A stretch of DNA of 64,000 nt from JBBCJT01 sp037190665 (GTDB taxonomy: Bacteria > Pseudomonadota > Alphaproteobacteria > Acetobacterales > Acetobacteraceae), in NCBI GenBank assembly GCA_037190665.1, contig JBBCJT010000137.1:13541-77540 (forward strand), written 5' to 3'. The position numbers and the translations under genes were made by a program. A model generated the notes under the pieces. It saw only the letters and a program-made list of their open reading frames with translations. It was not told where the DNA came from and searched no databases. How positions within the stretch are numbered: the first letter of the stretch is position 1; every line of letters starts with the position of its first letter. Below, piece after piece: positions 1 to 8,097 of the stretch.

Positions 1-715
1 CAAGCTCGGCCAGTGTGATGTCCACCGGCGTGCCGAACACGGTGATGGTGCTGATGAAGCTCAGCTCCCCGGCGTCGGTGCGCAGCCGCAGCGGCACGAC
101 GATGCCGCCGTGGTCCGCCGCGGGGGCGGGATCGGGGCGGCGGGGGCGCAACTCCTCGGCCAGGGCGGCGAGCGCGGCATCGCCCGTGGTCTCCGCCTGC
201 CGCCGCAGCCGGTGGAGCAGATGCGCGCGCCATTCGGGCAGGTTCGCGATGCGCGGCGCCAGCCCCTCCGGATCGAGGGCGAGCCGCATCACGTTCACCG
301 GCGGCGCGAGCAGGCGCGGCGCGATGCCGGCGAGCAGCGGGGCGACGGCGCGGTTGGCGGCGACCAGCGTCCAGTGCCGGTCGACCGCGAGCGCTGGAAA
401 GGGTTCGTGCGCGGCGAGCACACGCTCCACCGCCTGTCGTGCTGCGGCCAGCGCGGGGTCGTCCAGCCGCCGTTCGGGGAACTGCGGCGCGAAGCCGGCG
501 GCGAGCAGCATGCGGTTGCGCTCCCGTAGCGGCACGTCCAGCCGGTCGGCGAGGTGCAGCACCATCTCCCGGCTGGGGCGCGACTTGCCGGTCTCGACGT
601 AGGAGAGGTGGCGGGTGGAGATCTCCGCCTCCAGCGCGAGGTCGAGCTGCGACAGGTGCCGCCGCTGCCGCCACTCCCGCAGCACCTCGCCGATCGGGGG
701 GCTGATCTGGTTCAT
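1..715 (-). CDS. XRE-family regulator, MmyB-like (partial)
   Basis: Transcription factor with an N-terminal helix-turn-helix and a C-terminal MmyB-type ligand-binding domain. The frame opens with MNQISPPIGEVLREWRQRR; the HTH follows at about residues 10-65 (SQLDLALEAEISTRHLSYVE). The family hallmarks FPALAVDRHW, WRAHLLHRLRRQ and TITVFGTPVDITLAEL are all visible. About 238 residues are present and the C-terminus lies beyond the left edge, so the end is truncated by the window and not by mutation. It is transcribed leftward, in the same direction as the ROK kinase gene but ahead of it. Targets and ligand are unknown; relatives often sit next to the oxidoreductase or transport gene they control, which would be outside this window. 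Confidence 0.9.
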   Translation of the reverse strand, partial: MNQISPPIGEVLREWRQRRHLSQLDLALEAEISTRHLSYVETGKSRPSREMVLHLADRLDVPLRERNRMLLAAGFAPQFPERRLDDPALAAARQAVERVLAAHEPFPALAVDRHWTLVAANRAVAPLLAGIAPRLLAPPVNVMRLALDPEGLAPRIANLPEWRAHLLHRLRRQAETTGDAALAALAEELRPRRPDPAPAADHGGIVVPLRLRTDAGELSFISTITVFGTPVDITLAEL

Positions 716-763
716 GCCTGCCTCCCTATGATGCGGGATGCGGCGGCGCCATGACCCCGGAGG

Positions 764-1657
764 TCATGGCCACAGCCACGCCGCCCCGCGCACGCCGGAA
801 CTGTCGCCGTGCTTCGCCTTCAGCACCGGGGTGGTCGTCACGTCGCTGAACACGTAGCGCGGCAGCAGCTTCGGCACCGCGTCGTACAGATGCGCCATGT
901 TCGACAGCCCGCCGCCGAGCACGATCGCCTCGGGGTCGATCAGGTTGATCACGGCGGCGAGCCCGCGCGCGAGCCGGTCGGCATGGCGTTCGAGGGCCGC
1001 GATGGCCCGCGCCTCCCCGGCGGCCGCGCGGCCGGGGATGGAGGTCGCGTCGCGCGCGCCCGGCCCGTCGCAATCGGCCGCGAGGCCGGTGCCGGAGACG
1101 AACACCTCCATGCAGCCGAGGCGTCCGCACCAGCAGCGCGGGCCGGGATGTTCCGCCGCCGTCATCCAGGGCAGGGGGTTGTGCCCCCATTCGCCGGCCA
1201 CGCCGTGCCGGCCCTCGACGATGCGCCCGCCCATCACCACTCCGCCGCCGCAGCCGGTGCCGAGGATGACCCCGAACACGTTGCCGAGTCCCGCGGCCGC
1301 ACCGTCCGACGCCTCGGACAGCGCGAGGCAGTTGGCGTCGTTGGCCACGCGCACCGGCCGCCCGATCGCGGCGGCGAGGTCGCGGTCGAGCGGCCTGCCG
1401 TTCAGGCATTGCGTGTTGGCCCCCTTCACCAGCCCGGTCGCGGGGCTGATGCAGCCGGGAATGCCGACGCCCACGCTGCCCGCCCCGCCGGCGGTCTGCT
1501 CCGCCCCGCGCACCAGCCCCGCGATGGCGGCGATGATGTCGTCATAGCCCTTGGGCGTGGCGATGCGCGTGCGATGGCGCTCCGCGCCGTCGGGGCCGAG
1601 GGCGACGATCTCGGTCTTGGTGCCGCCGAGATCGACGCCGAAGCGGATGGATGCCAT
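764..1657 (-). CDS. ROK-family sugar kinase
   Basis: Probable ATP-dependent hexose or amino-sugar kinase of 297 residues. The N-terminus carries the phosphate-binding loop (FGVDLGGTKTE). The catalytic region is seen in VANDANCLALSE, and the glycine-rich GTGCGGGVV is followed by GEWGHNPLPW. The ROK zinc site CWCGRLGCME lies around residue 175. This pattern is typical of N-acetylglucosamine kinase (NagK) and fructokinase/manno-kinase (Mak), and the sequence alone does not decide between them. The frame stays open upstream to 1804, but MASIRFGVDLGG at 1657 places the start correctly for the fold and leaves a 62-bp divergent gap to tusA. Confidence 0.9.
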   Translation of the reverse strand: MASIRFGVDLGGTKTEIVALGPDGAERHRTRIATPKGYDDIIAAIAGLVRGAEQTAGGAGSVGVGIPGCISPATGLVKGANTQCLNGRPLDRDLAAAIGRPVRVANDANCLALSEASDGAAAGLGNVFGVILGTGCGGGVVMGGRIVEGRHGVAGEWGHNPLPWMTAAEHPGPRCWCGRLGCMEVFVSGTGLAADCDGPGARDATSIPGRAAAGEARAIAALERHADRLARGLAAVINLIDPEAIVLGGGLSNMAHLYDAVPKLLPRYVFSDVTTTPVLKAKHGDSSGVRGAAWLWP

Positions 1658-1719
1658 CGGCCGAACTTGGCGAAGGCGGGTGACTTGCTCAAGCGCCCGT
1701 CCGGGCCGAGATTTGGCGC

Positions 1720-1971
1720 ATGAGCGATATCGAGCTCGACGTGAAGGGTATGAGCTGCCCGCTGCCGGTGCTGCGCGCGAACCGCGAGCTGCGCAGGATG
1801 CCACCCGGCGCGCGGCTGCGCGTGCTCGCGACCGACCCTGCCTCGGTCGCGGATTTCCGAGCCTTCTGCCGCGAGACCGGCCACGCGCTGGTGGCCTTCA
1901 GTGAGGATGGCGGCATTTTTCGTTTCACCATTAGACGCCGGGCGACGGATCCCGCGCCCGTGGAGGGATAA
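1720..1971 (+). CDS. tusA: TusA/SirA-family sulfur carrier protein
   Basis: Small (83 residue) sulfurtransferase-like protein. The signature CPLPVL follows MSDIELDVKGM, placing the persulfide-carrying cysteine at residue 14. A typical alpha/beta fold ends with GIFRFTIRR. TusA proteins relay sulfur from cysteine desulfurases to tRNA thiolation, molybdenum cofactor or other acceptors. The stop codon TAA overlaps the ATG of the next gene by one base, so it is translationally coupled to the amidohydrolase. No desulfurase or TusBCD gene is nearby, so the sulfur acceptor cannot be named. Confidence 0.88.
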   Translation: MSDIELDVKGMSCPLPVLRANRELRRMPPGARLRVLATDPASVADFRAFCRETGHALVAFSEDGGIFRFTIRRRATDPAPVEG

Positions 1972-2903
1972 TGCCGGTTGCGCTGTTCACCCATCCTGCC
2001 TGCCTCGATCACGACAACGGTATCGCGCATCCCGAATGCGCCGACCGGATTCGCCGCGTCATGGGCGCGCTCGATCATCGCGACTTTCAGGACCTGCTGA
2101 GGGAGGAGGCGCCGCAGGCCACGGCCGAACAGCTCGCGCGCGCGCATCCCCGCGAATACGTGGACGCGCTCCTCGCGATCCGACCGGAGCCGGACGACTG
2201 GGTGCAGATCGACCCCGACACGCGCATGACGCGCGGCAGCGCGGAGGCGGCGCGGCGGGCGGCAGGCGCGGGGTGCGCGGGGGTGGACGCGGTGCAGGAA
2301 GGCTGGGCGCGCGCCGCGTTCTGCGCCGTGCGCCCGCCCGGGCATCACGCCGAGTACCGCCGGCCGATGGGCTTCTGCCTGTTCAACAACGCCGCCGTCG
2401 CCGCCCACCACGCGCGCGACCGCTGGGGGCTGGAGAAGGTCGCGGTGGTGGATTTCGACGTGCACCACGGCAACGGCACGGAAGACATCTTCCGCGACGA
2501 TCCGCACCTGTTCTACGCCTCCTCCCACCAGTTCCCCTGCTATCCGGGCACCGGGGAGACGGGCACGCATGGCGTTGCCGAGAACATCGTCGATGTGGGG
2601 CTGGAGCCGGGATCGGACGGCCGCGCCTTCCGCCACGCCTGGGACGGCACGCTGCTGCCCGCGCTCGATGCCTTCGCGCCGGACCTGCTGATCATCTCGG
2701 CCGGATTCGATGCGCATCGCGCCGATCCGCTCGCGCAGTTGCGAGTGGATATCCCGGATTTCGTCTGGCTCACCGAACGGCTGATGGAGATCGCGGACCG
2801 CCGCTGCGGCGGGCGCATCGTGAGTATGCTGGAGGGTGGCTACAACCTCGACGCACTCGCCGCATCGGCGGCGGCGCATGTGCGGGCGCTGTTGAGGGTG
2901 TAG
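1971..2903 (+). CDS. Histone-deacetylase-family amidohydrolase
   Basis: Zinc-dependent deacetylase of 310 residues, class II HDAC / acetylpolyamine amidohydrolase / AcuC type. The hallmarks are in order: HPECADRIRR near the N-terminus, RPPGHHAE (catalytic histidine pair), MGFCLFNN, DFDVHHGNGT (metal-binding Asp and His) and SAGFDAH (second metal Asp). A glycine-rich tail ends with LEGGYNLDALA. The substrate in bacteria is usually an acetylated small amine or an acetyl-lysine protein; nothing here separates these. It starts inside the tusA stop codon (TAATG). Confidence 0.93.
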   Translation: MPVALFTHPACLDHDNGIAHPECADRIRRVMGALDHRDFQDLLREEAPQATAEQLARAHPREYVDALLAIRPEPDDWVQIDPDTRMTRGSAEAARRAAGAGCAGVDAVQEGWARAAFCAVRPPGHHAEYRRPMGFCLFNNAAVAAHHARDRWGLEKVAVVDFDVHHGNGTEDIFRDDPHLFYASSHQFPCYPGTGETGTHGVAENIVDVGLEPGSDGRAFRHAWDGTLLPALDAFAPDLLIISAGFDAHRADPLAQLRVDIPDFVWLTERLMEIADRRCGGRIVSMLEGGYNLDALAASAAAHVRALLRV

Positions 2904-3210
2904 TCCGCAAACGTGGCCACGCCTCCCGCCGCGTGCGGGAAGCTCTGCGGAAAGGCAAGCACGGTCACGCGACGTTCCCTCTCCCGCCCGGCGGGAGAGG
3001 GAGGGGCGCGGGAGGGTGAGGGCCTGCGCGCAGGCGAAACCACGCCCTCACGCTGACGGAAGCACCCTCACCCCGGCCCTCTCCCGCAAGCGGGAGAGGG
3101 GGAAGCAGCGCAGCCGTTTCGCAAAGCTCCTGCGTGCGCAGGATAAGGATCTCGCGCGACGCTGCTTGCCTCTTTCTAGCGAACAAGCGGCGGCGAGCGC
3201 CGCCGGCGCA
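2904..3210. repeat. Gene-free stretch with an inverted pair of CCCTCTCCCGC-type palindromic repeats
   Basis: The gap between two convergent genes contains two hairpin units. The first has arms at 2977-2988 and 2990-3001. The second has 11-bp arms CCCTCTCCCGC / GCGGGAGAGGG at 3077-3087 and 3090-3100. The sequence around each unit also matches imperfectly in opposite orientation (for example GGGAGGGTGAGGG near 3010 against CACCCTCACCCC near 3063), so the whole block folds as one large inverted repeat. Such palindromic intergenic repeats are common in alphaproteobacterial genomes. It may also act as a bidirectional terminator, but there is no T tract. The 11-mer core recurs at 63218-63228. Confidence 0.75.
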
Positions 3211-4155
3211 TCAGAGCGCCGCGATCCGGCTCCACAGCAGATCGAAGAACCCGTCCGCATCCAGCGTCCACAGCACGGTCGCATTCGGCGCCCGATCCGT
3301 GACGGACCAGAAATCCGCAACCGTCTGGCCGTAGCAGAGCCCCGGCGTCAGCTCGACCTGCACGTTGGCGCGGCGCGTGCCGAACAGGGACGGGTGCAGC
3401 AGGTACGCAATCACGCAGGGATCGTGCAGCGGGCCTCCGGGCGCGCCGTACCGGGCCGGGTCGTTGCGGTCGTAGAAGGCGATCAGCTCCGCCGCAGCCA
3501 TGGTCAGCCGCCCGCCCATCGCCCGCAGCGCCGCGACGCGCGCGGGCGTGGCGAGCGCCTGGAACGTGACGTCGATGGGGGCCAGCACCACCTCCGCCCC
3601 GCTCGCCAGCACGATCTGCGCGGCGTGCGGATCGGCGAGCACGTTGAACTCCGCCGTCGGTGTCCGGTTGCCGCCCTGCGCGAACGCACCGCCCATGGCG
3701 ATGACGCGCGCGATGCCGGCGACGAGGCCCGGATCACGCGCCAGCGCGACCGCGACATTGGTCATCGGCCCGGTCACGCAAAGCTCGATCTTCTCGTCGC
3801 GCGCGATGGCCGCTTCCAGCGTCGCGGTGATCACGTCCACCGCATGGCCGGGCGCGACCTTCGCGCGGGGTTCGGGCAGCAGCGAACCGCCGAGCCCGCC
3901 CGCGCCGCTGTACTTGCCGCGCCATACCGGCCCCAGCAGCGGGCGGACGCAGCCGGCATGGACCGGAATGTCGTCGCGGCCCGCGAGGGCCAGCACGCGC
4001 AGGGCGTTCGCCGAAGTCAGCGCGCCATCGACATTGCCGGCCACCGTGGTGATGGCGCGGATCTCGATCTCCGGGGAGGCAAGCGCGAGCAGCAGCGCGA
4101 TCGCGTCATCCACGCCGGGATCGCAGTCGAACAGGACCGGGATCGGGGCCGCCAC
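3211..4155 (-). CDS. Nucleoside hydrolase (IunH family)
   Basis: Predicted hydrolase of N-glycosidic bonds in ribonucleosides, 314 residues. The calcium-binding motif is at residues 10-17 (DCDPGVDD; the usual form is DTDPGxDD). Downstream VTGPMTNVAVALA and AEFNVLADPHAA match the family's substrate and metal-binding loops. It is the last gene of a leftward run: AbrB permease, peptide-type receptor, then this gene only 7 bp after the receptor. Pairing with a receptor suggests salvage of an imported nucleoside or nucleoside-like compound, but the specificity (inosine-uridine or purine) is not readable here. Confidence 0.92.
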   Translation of the reverse strand: MAAPIPVLFDCDPGVDDAIALLLALASPEIEIRAITTVAGNVDGALTSANALRVLALAGRDDIPVHAGCVRPLLGPVWRGKYSGAGGLGGSLLPEPRAKVAPGHAVDVITATLEAAIARDEKIELCVTGPMTNVAVALARDPGLVAGIARVIAMGGAFAQGGNRTPTAEFNVLADPHAAQIVLASGAEVVLAPIDVTFQALATPARVAALRAMGGRLTMAAAELIAFYDRNDPARYGAPGGPLHDPCVIAYLLHPSLFGTRRANVQVELTPGLCYGQTVADFWSVTDRAPNATVLWTLDADGFFDLLWSRIAAL

Positions 4156-4162
4156 GCCGGCC

Positions 4163-5713
4163 TCAGCGCGGCGCGGCGTTGATCGCGAGCGTGTAGCCGT
4201 CCGCGCGCGGGGTGTAGACGACGCCCGGGCCCGTCGCCCAGGAATTGGCGAGGAAGAAGACCGGGATCACCGCGACCTCGGCGATGGCGATGCGCGTCGC
4301 TTCCTGCAGCAGCGCCTCCCGCTTCGCATCGTCCACGGTGGCCAGCGCTTCGCTCAGCGCGGCGTCCACCTTGGGGTTGGAGAAGCGCCCCCGATTGCCC
4401 GAACCGTCGCCGCGCGCCGGATCGAAGGTCGCCACGAGCGGCCGCAGCACGGAGGACGCCTCGCCGGTCTCCGCCGCCGCGCCGCCCATGATCAGGCTGT
4501 ATTCCCGGTTCGAAGCGCGGGTGAAGAACACGTTGCCGGGCAGCGCCTCCACCCCGGTCTGGATGCCGATGCGCGTGAACATCTGCGCGAGTGCCTGACC
4601 CACGCGCTCGTCGTTCGGATAGCGGTCGTTGGTGACATGCAGGGTCAGCGCGAAGCCGTTCGGCAGGCCGGCCTCGGCCAGCAGCCGCCGGGCGCGGGCG
4701 GGATCGGCGGCCGGCGCGGCGAGCCCCGGCACGTGGCCGAACGTCCCGTCGGGGACAAGCTGCCCGGCCGGTACGCCCTCGCCATCCATGATCCGCGCGA
4801 CCAGCGCCGCCCGGTCGATGGACAGCGACAACGCCTCCCGCACCCGCACATCCCGCAGCGCGTTGCCGATCGCCGCGCCGTCGCGCCCCTTCACGAAGGG
4901 GCTCGCCTCGCGCTCGTGGTCGAGATGCAGATACATTACGCGGTTGGACGCCGCGGAGGCGAGCGCGACGGACGCCTCCCGCCGCAGCCGCACGATGTCC
5001 GCGGGCGGGACCTGCTCGATCACGTCCACGTCCCGCGACAGCAGGGCCGCGACGCGGGCGGCGTTGTTGGCGAGGAAGCGGAAGCTGACCTTCGCCCAGC
5101 CGACGCCCGGCTGCGCGACCTCGGCCTCGACCCGGTCGCCGGGAAGATAGCGGACGAAACGCAGGGGCCCGGTGCCGATCATCGCCTGCCCGCCGTTGAA
5201 GGCGGCGGTCTCGGCGGTTTCCTGCGTGCGCGGAACGATGGCGATGCGGCTCAGCGCGTTGGGCAGCAGCGGGAAGGGCTCGTGCGTGGCGATCCGGATG
5301 GTGGCGGCATCGACCACCGTGACGGAGGCGATCGGTCGCACGAAGGGCAGGAAGGAGGAGGGCGAGTTCTTCACCTGCGGCACGCGGCGCAGGCTCGCCG
5401 CCACGTCCTCGGCCTCGACGGGGCTGCCGTTGTGGAAGCGCAGGCCGGGGCGGAGGCGGAATTCCCATACCGTGGGCTCCACCGCCCGCCAGCTCTCCGC
5501 CACGCCCGGCACGATGCGCTGGCGGTCGTCCTGGTTGACCAGCCCGTCGAAGAAGTTGCGGGCCAGCGCGCTGTTGGAGCCGATGACGTGGAAGTGCGGA
5601 TCGAGCGAGGTGATGGCGGAGGCGAGGCCGATGCGCAGCTCCTGCGCGGCGGCGGTGCCCGTGCCGGCGGCCAGTGCGATGGCGGTGGCGGCGAGTGCTG
5701 CGCGCAGGCTCAT
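4163..5713 (-). CDS. ABC transporter substrate-binding protein, peptide/nickel family 5
   Basis: Periplasmic receptor of 516 residues. It has a clear signal peptide ending TAAAQ, followed by LRIGLASAITSLDPHFH, the start of a family-5 (DppA/OppA) fold. VWEFRLRPGLRFHNGSPVEAED is the family signature region. Family members bind di- and oligopeptides, opines, nickel or glutathione. No permease or ATPase gene adjoins it: upstream is an AbrB-type permease (57 bp away) and downstream a nucleoside hydrolase (7 bp). It is therefore an orphan receptor that must use ABC components encoded elsewhere. Confidence 0.9.
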   Translation of the reverse strand: MSLRAALAATAIALAAGTGTAAAQELRIGLASAITSLDPHFHVIGSNSALARNFFDGLVNQDDRQRIVPGVAESWRAVEPTVWEFRLRPGLRFHNGSPVEAEDVAASLRRVPQVKNSPSSFLPFVRPIASVTVVDAATIRIATHEPFPLLPNALSRIAIVPRTQETAETAAFNGGQAMIGTGPLRFVRYLPGDRVEAEVAQPGVGWAKVSFRFLANNAARVAALLSRDVDVIEQVPPADIVRLRREASVALASAASNRVMYLHLDHEREASPFVKGRDGAAIGNALRDVRVREALSLSIDRAALVARIMDGEGVPAGQLVPDGTFGHVPGLAAPAADPARARRLLAEAGLPNGFALTLHVTNDRYPNDERVGQALAQMFTRIGIQTGVEALPGNVFFTRASNREYSLIMGGAAAETGEASSVLRPLVATFDPARGDGSGNRGRFSNPKVDAALSEALATVDDAKREALLQEATRIAIAEVAVIPVFFLANSWATGPGVVYTPRADGYTLAINAAPR

Positions 5714-5770
5714 GATCCGCTCCTTCCGTTTACGCTCGCGGTATGGCGGGGCGCGGCGGGGCGGTAAAGG

Positions 5771-6814
5771 TCAGCGGCGTATCCGCATCCGTTCGGCGAT
5801 CAGCCGCGACAGCGCCGGGCCGACCAGCATGACGCCGAACAGGCGCAGCGTCTGCACGGCCATGACGAAGCCGGCATCCACGTTGGTGGTGCTGGCGATC
5901 ACCGCGATGGAATCGACGCCGCCCGGGCTGGTGGCGAGGTAGGCGGTCAGCGGGTCGATGCCGAGCAGCCAGACCAGCAGCCAGGCGAGCAGGCCGCAGC
6001 TCGCCATCAGCGCGATGATGGACAGCATGATCTGCGGCAGGACGCGCAGCGCGTGGATCAGCACCTCGCGGGTGAAGCCGAGGCCGATGCTCCAGCCGAT
6101 CACGGCGTAGCTCGGCACCAGCAGCCAGGGGGGCAGTTCGATGCGGATCAGTCCCAGCCCCTGCAGCGTGGCGCCGAGGATCATCGGCAGCAGCATCGGC
6201 CCGGCCGGCAGGCGCACGCGCTGGCCGAGGAACGCGCCGCCGAAGGCGATGGCGACCGTCGCCAGCAGGTCGACGGGCTGGAGCGGCGGCAGCCAGACCA
6301 CGGGCCCGGCGGTGGCGTCCACCCCCGCCCAGAGCCGGCCGACCAGGGCGGCCGTGCCCGCGACGCAGACCACGCGCAGGTACTGCATGAAGGCGACCAG
6401 CCGCGAATCCGCGTCGTAGTGCCGGGCCATCAGCACCATCGCGGCCGCCGCGCCGGCGGAGGTGCCCCAGATCGCGGTCGTGCCCGGCAGCCCGCCGCGG
6501 AGCGCCAGCGTCCAGCCGATTACCGCGCTCGCCAGCAGCGTCGCGGCGATGACGGCGGCGAAGAGAGGGCCGTCCGCGAGCACGGTGGCGAGGATCGCGG
6601 GGGTGATGGCGGCGGCCACGATGCAGCCGACGATGGACTGCGCCGCCCGGAAGGGCAGGGAGGGCACGCGCAGCTTCAGGCCGGCGAGCGCGAATCCGAT
6701 GCCGGCGATCATGGGGCCGAGCAGCGCCGCGGCCGGCATGTGCACGGCCGACAGCGCGGCCTCGATCACCACCGACGCGGCGAGCAGCCCCGCCCAGGTC
6801 AGCGCGGTCTGCAT
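5771..6814 (-). CDS. AbrB-family integral membrane protein
   Basis: Polytopic inner-membrane protein of 347 residues, rich in hydrophobic helices and built from two similar halves. LPGTTAIWGTSAGAAAAMVLM in the first half corresponds to LTAYLATSPGGVDSIAVIA in the second. This internal duplication is characteristic of the AbrB family (COG3180, historically mislabelled ammonia monooxygenase). The function is poorly known; it is thought to be a transporter or regulator of export. It lies downstream of the rpoH terminator and upstream of a peptide-type receptor, and may lead the three-gene leftward unit 6814-3211. Confidence 0.85.
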   Translation of the reverse strand: MQTALTWAGLLAASVVIEAALSAVHMPAAALLGPMIAGIGFALAGLKLRVPSLPFRAAQSIVGCIVAAAITPAILATVLADGPLFAAVIAATLLASAVIGWTLALRGGLPGTTAIWGTSAGAAAAMVLMARHYDADSRLVAFMQYLRVVCVAGTAALVGRLWAGVDATAGPVVWLPPLQPVDLLATVAIAFGGAFLGQRVRLPAGPMLLPMILGATLQGLGLIRIELPPWLLVPSYAVIGWSIGLGFTREVLIHALRVLPQIMLSIIALMASCGLLAWLLVWLLGIDPLTAYLATSPGGVDSIAVIASTTNVDAGFVMAVQTLRLFGVMLVGPALSRLIAERMRIRR

Positions 6815-6904
6815 CCGGCCGGTCAGGATAGCGGCTCTGGCGGGAGGGGAGGTCGGGGGCGGATCATGCTGCGCGGCAGCAAAGGCCGGCCGCGCCGATC
6901 AGGC

Positions 6905-6938
6905 AAACGAAACCGGCGGCATGGTGCCATGCCGCCGG
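6905..6938 (-). terminator. Rho-independent terminator of rpoH
   Basis: Read on the minus strand, a 12-bp perfect stem (CCGGCGGCATGG, 6927-6938 paired with 6913-6924) encloses a two-base centre. It is followed by TTTCGTTT (6912-6905). It lies 21 bp beyond the rpoH stop codon. Confidence 0.85.
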
Positions 6939-6958
6939 CGGGTCTTCTCAGGCGGGGA

Positions 6959-7858
6959 TCAGAACGCGGCCGCCGCGGCGGCGGTGCGTTCCCGCTGGGC
7001 GGCGATCTGCGCCTTCATGGATTTCTGCAGCTTCTCGAACGCGCGCACCTCGATCTGGCGCACCCGCTCGCGGCTGATCTTGTACTGGACCGACAGGTCC
7101 TCGAGCGTGGTCGGGTTCTCCTTCAGCCGGCGCTCGATCAGGATGTGCCGCTCGCGGTCGTTCAGCGTCTTCAGTGCCTCGGCGAGCAGGGCCTTGCGGC
7201 CGGTAAACTCCTCGCGCTCGGCGAGCACCGTCTCCTGGCTCTCGGCGTCATCGACCAGCCAGTCCTGCCACTCGCCCTCGCTGTCGGAGCGGACGGGGGC
7301 GTTCAGGCTGTTGTCGGGCGCCGCCAGGCGGCGGTTCATCGAGATCACGTCCTGCTCCGGCACGTCGAGCACATGGGCGATCTTCGCCACCTGCTCGGGC
7401 TGGAGGTCGCCGTCCTCGATCGCCTGCATCTGGCCCTTCAGCCGGCGCAGGTTGAAGAACAGCTTCTTCTGGGCGGCCGTGGTGCCCATCTTCACCAGCG
7501 ACCAGGAGTGCAGGATGTATTCCTGGATCGCGGCACGGATCCACCACATGGCGTAGGTGGCGAGGCGGAACCCGCGGTCCGGGTCGAACCGCTTGACCGC
7601 CTGCATCATGCCCACGTTGCCCTCGCTGATCAGCTCGCTGACCGGCAGGCCGTAGCCGCGGTAGCCCATGGCGATCTTCGCGACGAGACGCAGGTGGGAG
7701 GTGACAAGCCGGTGGGCCGACTCCATATCACCCGTGTCGCGCCACGTTTGGGCCAGCCGCAACTCTTCCTCGTGCGTGAGCATGGGGAACTTGCGGATTT
7801 CCTGCAGATAGCGGGACAGGTTGCCTTCGGACGCGATAGGAATGACGGCGGTGGCCAA
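6959..7858 (-). CDS. rpoH: RNA polymerase sigma-32 factor RpoH
   Basis: Heat-shock sigma factor of 299 residues. Region 1.2/2 is seen as LSRYLQEIRKFPMLT and SEGNVGMMQAVKRFDPDRGF, with the region 2.4 core LATYAMWWIRAAIQEY. The RpoH box QKKLFFNLRRLK sits after region 2. Region 4 ends with ISRERVRQIEVRAFEKLQ, the -35-binding helix. The start codon is TTG, chosen because a perfect AGGAGG lies 6 nt upstream and no in-frame ATG precedes the conserved N-terminus. It sits downstream of rluD but has its own promoter at 8046-8074 and a terminator at 6905-6938, so it is probably monocistronic with a leader of about 180 nt. Confidence 0.97.
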   Translation of the reverse strand: MATAVIPIASEGNLSRYLQEIRKFPMLTHEEELRLAQTWRDTGDMESAHRLVTSHLRLVAKIAMGYRGYGLPVSELISEGNVGMMQAVKRFDPDRGFRLATYAMWWIRAAIQEYILHSWSLVKMGTTAAQKKLFFNLRRLKGQMQAIEDGDLQPEQVAKIAHVLDVPEQDVISMNRRLAAPDNSLNAPVRSDSEGEWQDWLVDDAESQETVLAEREEFTGRKALLAEALKTLNDRERHILIERRLKENPTTLEDLSVQYKISRERVRQIEVRAFEKLQKSMKAQIAAQRERTAAAAAAF

Positions 7859-7864
7859 TACGAG

Positions 7865-7870
7865 CCTCCT
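7865..7870 (-). promoter_or_regulatory. Shine-Dalgarno site fixing the rpoH TTG start
   Basis: AGGAGG on the minus strand lies 6 nt before the TTG at 7858-7856. It is the clearest ribosome site near the rpoH N-terminus and decides the non-ATG start. Confidence 0.8.
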
Positions 7871-8045
7871 GTTGTCGGACGCGCTTGCTTCCCTGACTGT
7901 AAAGGCGAAGGGCGTATCCGGTTGCGACTGTACCCAGTCCGGGCGCGGGATCGGCCTTCACGTCCCGGCGAGAAGCTCCTGAGAGCGGCAACCTCCGCCG
8001 GAGGCCGTCCACGGACCGGCGCCCCCGGCTGCCGTGGTGAGCGGT

Positions 8046-8074
8046 CGTATATCGGACCATTCTTGTCCTGTCAA
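8046..8074 (-). promoter_or_regulatory. Sigma-70-type promoter for rpoH
   Basis: On the minus strand a perfect -35 TTGACA (8074-8069) is followed after exactly 17 bp by TATACG (8051-8046), four of six matches to TATAAT. It starts 24 bp past the rluD stop codon. Initiation near 8039 would give rpoH an untranslated leader of about 180 nt. No clear RpoH-type promoter was seen. Confidence 0.75.
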
Positions 8075-8097
8075 GGAAATCCGACGTCACAGGTCGG

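Noticed and set aside
7728..8090. Possible upstream gene on the minus strand in the rpoH leader
   Set aside because: It runs into the rpoH coding region in another frame, has no ribosome site and encodes no recognisable protein.
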